Below, in pieces: positions 1-64,000 of a DNA stretch of 64,000 nucleotides; the stretch's first letter is position 1, and each line of letters begins with the position of its first letter. Position numbers and translations under genes: made by a program. Origin of the DNA: Pyxicephalus adspersus (taxonomy: Eukaryota > Chordata > Amphibia > Anura > Pyxicephalidae). The DNA lies in contig NC_092860.1 in the NCBI RefSeq assembly GCF_032062135.1, forward strand, positions 63,967,697-64,031,696, read 5' to 3'. The notes below the pieces were generated by a model. The model worked only from the letters and a program-made list of their open reading frames with translations, did not search any database and had not been told where the DNA came from.

Positions 1-1
1 T

Positions 2-1080
2 CTGCTGCCCCTGCCCATTCCTGCTGCTCCATGGACCCACATATCCATTAACTTCATCACGGATCTTCCAAAGTTCTTAGGGTTTACGGTGATCTGGGTA
101 GTGGTAGATCGCTTCAGTAAACAAGCCCATTTCATACCGCTACCCAAGTTACCCTCGGCCAAGGAATTGGCTGACTTGTTTGTGTTTCATGTGTTCCGCC
201 TTCATGGGGCTCCACAGAACATTGTTTCAGATCATGAGGTTCAGTTTGTGTCTCGGTTCTGGAGGGAGTTCTGTGCCCAAATGGGCATCGAGCTTTCCTT
301 TTCGTCAGGGTTTCACCCCAAGACGAATGGCCAGACCGAACGAACCAACCAATCATTGGAACAATACCTCCGGAGCTTTATATCTGATTGCCAGGAGAGA
401 TGGGCTGACTATCTCCCCTTTGCGGAGGTGGCATATAACAATGCAGAGCACTCCTACACCAGGATCTCTCCGTTTATGTGTGTCGGGGGTCGGAGTCCCA
501 AAGTGTCCTCTCTCAGGTCCACCCTCTGATCGTTCCGGATTTGTTTGGAACCAGGTCCAGAGTAACCTTAGAAAGGCAGTAGCCCAGCAGAAGAAGTTTG
601 CAGATCGCCATAGATCCCCTGAGCCCCAGTTCCAACCGGGTGATCAGGTTTGGGTGTCTACCCGCAATATTCCCTTTCCGCCAACCCTCGGCCAAGCTAG
701 GACCCAAATTTATTGGCCCGTTCCCAATATCGGAAAAGATTAATAGAGTGACTAAAGAGTCAAGCTTCCCAGTTCTTTGAAGGGGGTAGATACCTTCCAT
801 GTCTCTTTATTAAAATCTGCTGCCGACTCTGCTCCCCTTTCAAATCCCCCTCCGCCAGTGGAGGTGCAGGGAGCACCCGAATATGAAGTTGAGAAGATCC
901 TGGACTCTCGTAAGGTGCCTAACTCTCTGCAATATCTCATTGATTGGAAGGGTTTTGGACCAGAGGAGAGATGCTGGGTGCCGGCTCACCGCGTACATGC
1001 TGAAGAACTTGTTATGGAGTTTCACCGTGATTACCCGGAGAAACCCCGACATGAGGGTCCCGAGGCCCCTCCTGAAGGGG
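2..1080 (+). pseudogene. Ty3/gypsy integrase and chromodomain, frameshifted
   Basis: Three reading frames together give the end of a chromovirus-type Pol. From 2 to 526 is the integrase core: VVVDRFSKQAHFIPLP, then SDHEVQF with the second catalytic Asp, then QTERTNQSLEQYLR with the catalytic Glu. The position that is normally the first catalytic Asp (in DFITDLP) reads Asn at 50-52. The frame then shifts to the QPGDQVWV segment (about 530-670), shifts again, and from 777 to 1088 gives a chromodomain (PEYEVEKILDSRK, LIDWKGFGPEERCWVP). Several frameshifts plus the Asp-to-Asn change mean this copy cannot act. The 5' part of the element lies outside the window. Confidence 0.9.
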
Positions 1081-1086
1081 GGGTAG

Positions 1087-1850
1087 TGTAACGAACTTAC
1101 CCGTCCTGCGAGCCCGCGGCGTCCCTGGGGATCTCAGTCGCAGAGGGAGACGCCACTGTAGCAGGCAGCATGCCCCAGGCTGCTGCTCTGCTCGCAGCGT
1201 GTCTCTCTCTGGAGGCAGAGGGATCCGTCCTGGCCAAACTACTGTTCAGCCAGGCGGCATCCCTTGCATCCCTTCGGATGTGGTTACTGAATCTCCTGCT
1301 CTCAGCACTCCTTTGCATGTGCAAAGTAGTGCACGTGCTAGGGGTGCTGTGGGAAGAGGTGCACGTGCTACCATGCGTCCCTCTTGTACCCCCCGAGGGC
1401 ATGGCACTTGGCTCCCTCGCCGCGGGGCGGGACATAGTTAGTTTGAATTCCCTGCGGCCAGACGGCGCCAGGTGGCGCAAGGTCATTGGTCACTCTGGCC
1501 ATTTAAGGAGAGCCAGTCCTGTACACCATTGCCCGCTATAAGCCTCTGTGAACACAGTGTGCTTGGATGCGTCCTTGTGTTGGTTTAAGTTTATCTCCTT
1601 TTGTCATCTACTTAGCGACCTGGTCTGAACCTGACTCTGCTTGAACTCTGCCTGCACTGACCTCGGATTGTTAATGACCATTCTGCCTGCTGCCTGCCCT
1701 GACCTCGGATTGTTCTTGACCTGTCTTTGCCTTACCCTCTTGTACTTCGCTTGTTTGGACTTAACTCTTGTCATGCTTTATGACATTGAATAAAGCTTGA
1801 TTGAAGGATATCTGGAATTGGTTGTGGTTTGTGTGCCCAGGCGCATTACA
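1087..1850 (+). repeat. 3' LTR of the Ty3/gypsy element
   Basis: The LTR begins TGTAACGAAC directly after a purine-rich polypurine tract (about 1072-1083) and ends GCGCATTACA, so its ends are the inverted repeat TGTAA/TTACA. AATAAA at 1789-1794 is a fitting poly(A) signal. A 16-bp unit (CTGACCTCGGATTGTT) occurs twice, at 1657 and 1699, inside a CTGCCTG-rich minisatellite-like stretch. The length is 764 bp. The 5' LTR is not in the window. Confidence 0.82.
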
Positions 1851-1984
1851 AAAGGTTCTAATATTAGAATAAAAATCAATGGAAAATGTGGATATGCCTG
1901 TTGTGTCCCGTTATGAATGTAAGAGGGTTTTGATACATGGTTGATAATATATTGAAGAGATTCATGACAGCATATTACTACCTA

Positions 1985-3300
1985 ACCCAATGTACTTAGA
2001 TGTAAGATTCAGAAAATTCCAATTCTTCACAATCAAACGCCTTTTCTGCGTCTTTAAAGAGAAACAGTGTTGGTACCTTTACTTATTCGGCTGAGTGGAT
2101 CCAATAAATAACTTGAATTGTATTATCCTTTGCTTCCCTGGTAGGCATAAAGCCCACATGATCCAAATGTATTAGTGATTGTAAAAATGGTTGTATCCTA
2201 ATAGCCAGGAATTAGTAAATAATTTAAAATCTTGGTTTAAAGGTGAAATTGGTCTTTAACTTGCACATACTGTTGGATCCTTGTCTCTTTAGGAATAATC
2301 AAAATAGGAGCCTATAGACAATCCGGTGGAAAATGTCTCCCATCTGTCAAAGAATTTAGAGCTTTGACAAAATAGGGTCCGAATATATCTAAAAGGCCTT
2401 TAAAATATATCAAAGTGAACCCATCTGGTCCCGGGGTTCTACCAGTAGAAGTAGATTTAACTGCTTTGTGTAATTCCTCTACAATTATAGGATTATCTGA
2501 GGAATTTCTAGTCTGTAAGCCTAGGCATCCCTGATTTTTCAAGATCAGTAATAGTGTTTTAGAAAACCTTATTTCCTGTCCTAAAATTGATGCAATATTA
2601 TATAAGTCCAAATCAAACAGATTAGTAATTGCATCTACCAATTGTATTTTCTGGCCAGTTTGATTTAATATGTACGGAATGACCATATAAGGAAAAGCGC
2701 ACTCTTTCTGTCCCCTAAGGGCTTGCGCTAAAATTCAACTCATTTTATTACCATGTTCATAATATGCCTTTTTAGATGTAATTAAGACAGATAATTAAAC
2801 CCTAAGAGACTCTAACTTACTCCCTTTGTGCTATCCAATTTCTCCCTATGCCTCAATTCTAATATTTGGATTTGCAAAACTAATTTGGAGATCCCAGGAA
2901 TGCTTGCTTTTATTTAATCTAGAATCATGCTTAACCAGAATTCTGATTCATTTTATGTGCCTCCTATATTACTAAAGGTTTGCTTTTTTGGGGTAACATT
3001 TATACAAAAATAGTTCTGCAATTGGTTTATCAAATATGCTTTTACCACTGCATCTTTCAATAAAGAATAATTTGGCCTCCAATTCGAAATCTTGACTCTG
3101 AATAGCCTATTGATATAGATATTATTACAGGTGCATGGTCTGAGATACTTATAATGGCAATAATACATTTTTTGAACCTATGTATATCCAATTGTCGCAC
3201 TCTGAAATGATATAAACATGTGTATAATTGATGTGGGACAGAGAAGAAGGTTAAATTCCTACTATAGGATTGAGCACTCACCATATATCAATCAATTGCA
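1985..3300 (-). pseudogene. Decayed L1/Tx1-type LINE ORF2 (endonuclease and RT)
   Basis: Read on the minus strand, about 3284-3060 gives an endonuclease-end segment (TFFSVPHQLY and ISDHAPV), 2686-2312 gives the start of an L1-type reverse transcriptase with TPGPDGFTLIYFK, and 2260-2040 gives further RT segments resembling PISLLNQDFKIFTN and GFMPTR, in shifted frames. Multiple stops and frameshifts show an old inactive copy. It sits between the gypsy LTR and the MITE region. Confidence 0.7.
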
Positions 3301-4597
3301 TACTGAAAAGACATTGTGCCTGATTTATTAAAACTCTCCAAAGCTGGAGAAGATACATTTTTTTAGTGAACCTGGATGAACCAGCACAAAGTCTCCAAAA
3401 ACTAGGAGGCCTTCTTTAAAAGTTTATTTAATAATTTTTTTGAATTCTTTACTCTATTCATGGCATACTGTATATATTGTGGCTAATGTGACAAGATTAC
3501 CATTCATGAGATCCTTTAAAAGGAGCACTCAGGCTCAGAATATGTATACTCAGGCTCTGAATATGTATACTGAGGTTGCTAATCAACTGTACTTGAAAAA
3601 AAATATACTAACCCATTTGGATTTCTTATCTTCAAAATATCTTCCCAATATCTTCTAATGTAGAAATTACAGTAGCACCAGCATTTGCATAACCAAATAT
3701 TATGCACCCCCAGGGCCCACATATCAACAGTATTTTCTGAGGAATACATCATTCACATTATTGTGTCACCTATAATTCTTTCCGATATAAAATAAACCAC
3801 ATGAACGTGTCCCATACATCTTCTAGTCCACATTACAAAAAATCAGCAATTTATACATCTAAATATATATTGCCCTATGGCCCTCTAATAAGTCAAATCA
3901 TCTAAAAAGGAAATCCATGACTTAAAGTGACCCCCTTTCTCAATATGTATAGTACAGTGACCAAAAAGATTGTGCATCCAAAATGTATATACTCCCAAGA
4001 TAAGATCCATAAATCAACAATAACTCCTAGGGAGTTAAAAAATCCCTTTGGATATTCTAGTATACATAATACTGTAACCAACAATGTATATAATATAGGG
4101 TCCAAAAACCTGTACAACCCCGTAACATAGCACTTTAAAGCCCTTAAATAAACTGAAATGGGATTCCCCAGCGTTATTAAATACTATTAGGACGTAGAAA
4201 TATCAGGAGGAGTTTTGCAACATGTCTCAAATCAAGTGTATGTTTAGAGAGATCTTGCATCAGAAAGACTGGTGTTTCATTTAGGATGATATTAACCCCC
4301 TCTTCAGTTTTCTCTATCATCTTAAGATGATAGAGAAAGAGTGTAAGAGTGTAAAGGACATATAATGTCTGTAGGATGTGTCAGATCTGTATTCTTGGAA
4401 CCCAGCAATCGATGCATTCAATTATAGCATCATAGGGTCTTCCCAATACCATATTAAACAGAGACATTGCACTAGAAGCAAGATCTTTAAACTCTACAGA
4501 TTCAGTTATTCCTCTTATGTGAATATTATTTTGCCTAGTCCTATTTTCCAAGTCATCTTTTGGTACATCGAACGTTGTAATGAATCAGCATGCATAT
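3301..4597. other. Intergenic, AT-rich, no gene seen
   Basis: No conserved frame is visible. About 3317-3420 (TGCCTGATTTATTAAA and on) looks like a dispersed amphibian repeat, from memory only. A 22-24 bp unit (ACTCAGGCTC.GAATATGTAT) is repeated in tandem at about 3526-3570. A short inverted repeat is seen around 4310-4335 (TCTCTATCATCTTA / TAAGATGATAGAGA). Confidence 0.4.
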
Positions 4598-4601
4598 TTA
4601 A

Positions 4602-4900
4602 AGCAGAAGTAAAAAATCATAGTTACCTTCAATCCTGCAGATCAGTCTATCCATCGGGAGGTTTCTTCCATCGGGTCCTGCATCGTCCTAGTAAGCCCTG
4701 CGCAGAGGGATCGTCGGTGACGTAAAGAGATCTGGTGATATTGATTGGGAAAAAGTTTGCCAATCTCACTGCGCATGCATAGGATTGGCAATTTTTTTCT
4801 TCTTCTTTTGATGAAAGGGCTAGCAAACACATTTTGTACTTTAAATAAAAGGGTTATCTGCCTTTTCATGTAAAGTTAAAATTCTGAGTTTAGGTATGCT
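4602..4900. mobile_element. T2/Kolobok-like MITE flanked by TTAA
   Basis: TTAA occurs at 4598-4601 and 4901-4904. Between them the ends are AGCAGAAGTAAAAA and, in reverse, AGCATACCTAAACTCAG, imperfect inverted repeats. The internal sequence matches the element at 6659-7174 (TTACCTTCAAT, CAGATCAGTC, TTTTCATGTAAAG). TTAA duplication with AG..CT ends is the pattern of the T2 MITEs known from Xenopus. At 299 bp it has no coding capacity. Confidence 0.75.
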
Positions 4901-4904
4901 TTAA

Positions 4905-5869
4905 GGTATTTGTATTTTGATTTGCATGTATTCTTCAATCTGTTACATCCCTTTATACCTCTTCAATACGTTCACACAAATCTGTTTGAAGAACTGTCTT
5001 AGCAGAGTGGAAAGAGTTTTCTATATGCTTAAAATAAAATAAATTGGAAGGGAAATGCTCAAAGTGAAGCTTTGAAATTTCCAGTGTCCTGACCCCCTTC
5101 CGACCACCTCCTACAAAATGTGTTCAGTCCCTGACTACTTTTTTCAGAATGTCCCCCAAAGCAGTAAAAAGTGCTTTTTAGTAATTCTAAATACAAAATA
5201 ACACAATTATGGACATCCACTGACAGAAGACAATATTAAGAGCATAGGGTTGGCCACATCTAGACGAGCAAAATTATTTTTAATTTTTTTGCATTTGTGA
5301 TTGCAAAATAAGCACACAGGTCAGACAATAAAGGGTTAAACTAATTATTAGGTACATTTGAATTCCAGCAGGAAGAAAGAAAGTCCTAATTCCCCTATAT
5401 GGATATAGTTATTTAAAATATAGCGTCCCCTTCTGGAGACCTCGCTTCATGATATTATCAACTTTTGAGTCCCTATACGTGTGGGACATGTGAAAGCATG
5501 CCCCCCCGAAAATGTTAAAATTCAATCAATGACAAAACATTTCTCATAATTCATTTTTGATCTTTACAGGTTAAACATAATGAAACGAATGTTTGGATAG
5601 ATCTTTGCCATGCTGTGTACACATTGCGCAATAAAAGAAGCACCTTATCTCTATGTTAGTAGTTACTTTAAAAACATGATTTAGTAAACTGGACAAAAAT
5701 CAAGTTTTTGGACAATCGATTGGCCTACGTACATAAAATCATCACGTGTTCTGTTGGTTAGTAAGTAATAAAGCCCTTTATTTTTCGGGTTTGAAGTTCT
5801 ACATAAGGAAACTTCTGATTTCAGAATAACGTCAGCAACTACAATTAATAGATGCAAAATTTGGATATA
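4905..5869. other. Intergenic, no gene seen
   Basis: AT-rich sequence upstream of the PIAS4 promoter. No open frame with recognisable similarity, no RNA gene and no clear repeat boundary could be seen. Confidence 0.4.
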
Positions 5870-6110
5870 ATCCCTGAACGTCATGACGTTGTATGTTTTA
5901 CACGCCTATACGTCATCAACAGCAAAATAGGTTGTATTTATACAACCACGCCTATAGATGTGTGAAGGAGAGGCGATGATGCTTTTGCGTTCGAAGGCGT
6001 GCCGTGGTCGTGGTCAGACTCATCATGGAAACGATCGTGATTGGTTTGAACTGAAGGAACCAGGTCACGTGGGCTCTCGTCGATCGGCGCGGGGGTCGCG
6101 GGAGTCCAAG
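5870..6110 (+). promoter_or_regulatory. pias4: Probable PIAS4 promoter and 5' UTR
   Basis: This stretch precedes the start codon and is richer in CpG than its surroundings. It holds a perfect 14-bp palindrome, AACGTCATGACGTT, at 5877-5890, made of two opposed CRE-like half-sites. A further CGTCA lies at 5911-5915 and an E-box CACGTG at 6066-6071. AAGATGGCGGC at 6108-6118 matches the YY1 consensus and overlaps the initiator codon, a common arrangement in TATA-less vertebrate promoters. The transcription start cannot be fixed from sequence. An upstream in-frame ATG at 5958, directly after a TAG at 5955-5957, would add 51 residues if it lies within the transcript. Confidence 0.55.
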
Positions 6111-61526
<55,416 letters not shown>

Positions 61527-61775
61527 CCCTCCCTGCTTTCATATGAACTTGGACTTTCTAATTTCAGACAGACACTGCTAAAGAGCTGTGTTCTCTCTTC
61601 ATACCAAGACCTGTATGCATCACTACTTTGGCAAAGTCCCTTCCACTGTTTAACTTGAGAAGCATAAAAGGTCATGTTCAGCTGGTAAAAGAGTAAAAGG
61701 CTCCCTGTTTTAATTTTGTTCTGTCATATTTTTTTTTTATTAAACTTTTTTTCTTTTTAATTGTGTTTTGGAAAT
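61527..61775 (+). other. pias4: PIAS4 3' UTR, proximal part, with polyadenylation candidate
   Basis: The first plausible signal after the stop is ATTAAA at 61739-61744, followed by T-rich and GT-containing sequence. That would give a 3' UTR of roughly 240 nt. Other candidates are ATTAAA at 61950-61955 and AATAAA at 63801-63806, so longer transcripts are possible. Confidence 0.4.
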
Positions 61776-63900
61776 GCATTCAGGGAGAAAACCATTCCGT
61801 GCTTGGTAAACAACCACTCTAATTACCTTCAAATGCGTCTTTAAAATTCTGTTTTTGGATTATTTGCTAATATGGGTGATATAGGAAACTATTGAGGACT
61901 CACTCTTTATGAAAAACTGTTGTTTTTTTTTTTTTTTTTGTGAGTTTAAATTAAAGGGGAATCATGTTTCTGTAAATACTTATTGGTGTAGAAAAATTTC
62001 TGTAAAAGAGAAATTATTGAGGGTATGCTCATCTAGTTTTTCATTACCCAAAACTGTGCAATTTTAACATTTCCAGTTGAGGAATATGCAAAAATTGGGC
62101 TGTGTAGAATTTTATGAACTAATGGGTTAAAAAGGGGATTACAAAATGCTTTCATTCAAACTACCTCTGCTTTTCAAGTTTTTCTTTTTTCTAGTTAGGT
62201 GAGGTTTAATGCTGCTCTTCCTCCAATGTTTAATTCTTTATTTCTTGGCCAAAAGCTCCACATATCCCCTCTTATTATATTCTGATGCCAATTACAATCT
62301 GTTCTTTCCTCCTAAGGGTGGTGTGGCTTAAAGTAAACCAAGTGACTCTGCAATTTGTTCAATTTCTTTCTGTTCTTTAACAGCTGGCTGCAAAAGATAC
62401 CATTACCTTTTGTTTGCAAAAATAACTAGAATTTATTCTGTGTGCCCTTCTGGAATTGGTTTGTTTGTTGCCATTGAGCAACAGGGAGTTTACTAGTGGT
62501 CTGGGAGTGAACTAAATATCAGAAAGGGAAGGCCATAAATAACAGTATAAGACATTTAGAGGGTGCATGTTTGCATAGTTATGGCCGACAGCTGTAGTTT
62601 TGTCTACTTTGCAATGTCGCTTTAAGGTAGGACATGGCTAACAAGTTCATGCTAAGGTAAGCCTGTTACAAACCTGGGTGATTGAGTCTGATGATATGAT
62701 AAAAAAATGGACAACATTTTCAGTAAAAATCAAACTAAAGTAAAGGCAAAAAGTAAATTTTGTATGCAATTCTGGGCTTCTGCTTGCAAAATGAAGATGA
62801 TCTCCACACACTTCACACAAAAAAACTTTGCGTATCCTGATTTTATTAACATGCAGTTTTTACTAACGTTTACCCCAGATTATGTGATTTCATTGTGACT
62901 GGCCTATTTGGAAATGTTATTACAGTCTTACGACCTGCTTACATTTTTAAGTTGAAGTTACTGGATTAATTGAAAAATGTTCTGAGTAGCGATGTATCAT
63001 GTTGTATGTGAAATAGCACTGACTTATTTACAAGTAATGGCTTGTATTTATACTTTTTTGCTTACCCTTTACAGGTAATATGTAAAATAATGTCATAGTG
63101 TCCTAGCAGGCCTAAGTTGCTTTTGGAAGATAATGTTGCTTGATCGCAATATTACCATTAAAATATTGTTTACCGGATGTTTAAAATCAGTGCTTCACAG
63201 GATTTAGTAAAATTTGCTTCAGCTTTTAAGTTTTTCTTATCTTTTCCCTGGGAACCTTTTTTCGTTAGATGTTGTGGAAGGTTTGCCCTCAAGTTGTCAA
63301 ACTGGCATGTTTTAGGTAATTTTTTTTTGTTTTTTGTTTTTTTCTTAGTAAATGTGCTTCCGAAGTAATTTTTGAGAGTGGGCATGACCTAAATTTTGAG
63401 TTACTGTTGGTCATAATACCATGGTAAAACCTTGCTAACCTTGTTAACTATTTCAACAACCTCTATATTTAGAATAACTAAATGTCCCCATGATGTTTGA
63501 ATAATCGCACCATTCTGTTTCTTGGAACATCAGGTTGGTATGTGTAGTTTTAGAATTTCAAATTCATTTGTTTTAAAGTCCCCCATTCATTCAACGTTAA
63601 ACAAGTGATCACCCCTAGCTCCAAAGAAATCCATGTTCTATCAACACATCTCAGTTTATAAAGAATATGAGAAAAATGTGAATGTTTATAAGCAATAAGT
63701 CTCCAGCACATTAAGCTGTCTTTAGCTGAAATATCCACAACACAGCCACCCACTCACCCTGGATGAAGAGGAAATGCTGCTTCACCCTTCTCCTAGGCTA
63801 AATAAAATGACATTGTGAACTTACAAAATTCTGCAGGCAAAACGAATGATTTAGTATCTAAACAGGCATGGTCTAGAAAAACATAATATTGTTTAGGAGT
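61776..63900. other. PIAS4 distal 3' UTR or downstream flank
   Basis: AT-rich, no open frame with recognisable similarity. AATAAA at 63801-63806 is a possible distal poly(A) signal. No neighbouring gene starts before the window end. Confidence 0.4.
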
Positions 63901-63901
63901 A

Positions 63902-64000
63902 CATGTAGTCTCCGGGCCAAGGACATCCAACATACAGATGACTCCTAGAGATGAACAGAGCTTCCCCGCTCCCTCGTGTGCAGGATGGAGGCTTGGAGGG
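63902..64000. mobile_element. Tigger-like MITE, truncated by window end
   Basis: Begins CATGTAGTCTCCGGGCCAAG after TA at 63900-63901 and follows 20975-21070 closely (GACATCCAACATACAGA, TGTGCAGGATGGAGGCTTG). Confidence 0.75.

Overview
This is a vertebrate genomic window, most likely from a frog or other amphibian. It holds one host protein-coding gene, buried in unusually dense transposon debris. The organism call rests on a vertebrate-type PIAS4 gene with canonical GT-AG introns, and on a mix of CR1 and L1/Tx1 LINEs, a Penelope-like remnant, TTAA-flanked T2-like and piggyBac MITEs, hAT, Tc1/IS630-like and Tigger/pogo elements, Helitron-like elements and a chromodomain Ty3/gypsy element, which together fit an anuran repeat landscape. 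The species cannot be named from the sequence alone.

The host gene is PIAS4 (SUMO E3 ligase, PIASy) on the + strand. All eleven coding exons can be joined in frame from the start codon at 6111 to the stop ending at 61526, giving 1503 nt and 500 residues. It encodes SAP, PINIT and SP-RING domains, a SUMO-interacting motif and an acidic serine-rich tail. Introns 1, 2, 6, 7 and 8 are long (about 6-13 kb) and filled with repeats; introns 4, 5 and 10 are only 80-153 nt. The promoter region just upstream of exon 1 has CRE-like half-sites, an E-box and a YY1-like motif over the start codon.

Layout. 1-1850: 3' end of a degraded Ty3/gypsy element (integrase, chromodomain, LTR). 1985-3300: decayed L1 on the minus strand. 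4602-4900, 6659-7174 and 7873-9197: TTAA-flanked MITEs. 5870-6137: promoter and exon 1. 9715-10577: microsatellite plus a Helitron-like element. 11570-17300: an unnamed 0.8-kb repeat family, CR1 pieces and foldback repeats. 19238-19688: exon 2. 20975-27405: a Tigger-like MITE, then a CR1 copy split by a hAT element that itself carries a Tc1/IS630-like element. 27400-32950: a decayed L1/Tx1 element on the plus strand. 33162-34814: exons 3-6. 37856-46762: snapback MITE, Penelope remnant, two piggyBac copies, Tigger pseudogene and Helitron-like elements. 45195-45300: exon 7. 46798-53863: a TIR element with a minisatellite, a foldback element, and a CR1 copy interrupted by a TTAA-flanked element with an unusual reading frame. 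54638-54711: exon 8. 55398-60417: two inverted piggyBac-type MITEs, one holding a 917-base assembly gap. 60539-61526: exons 9-11. The remainder is 3' UTR and flank.

No new multi-gene system is visible. The points most worth a second look are the triple-nested transposon with intact target-site duplications, the TTAA element at 49847-52455 whose ends look piggyBac-like but whose protein does not, the long foldback element at 47340-48780, and the splice acceptor of PIAS4 exon 4 lying in a TA microsatellite.
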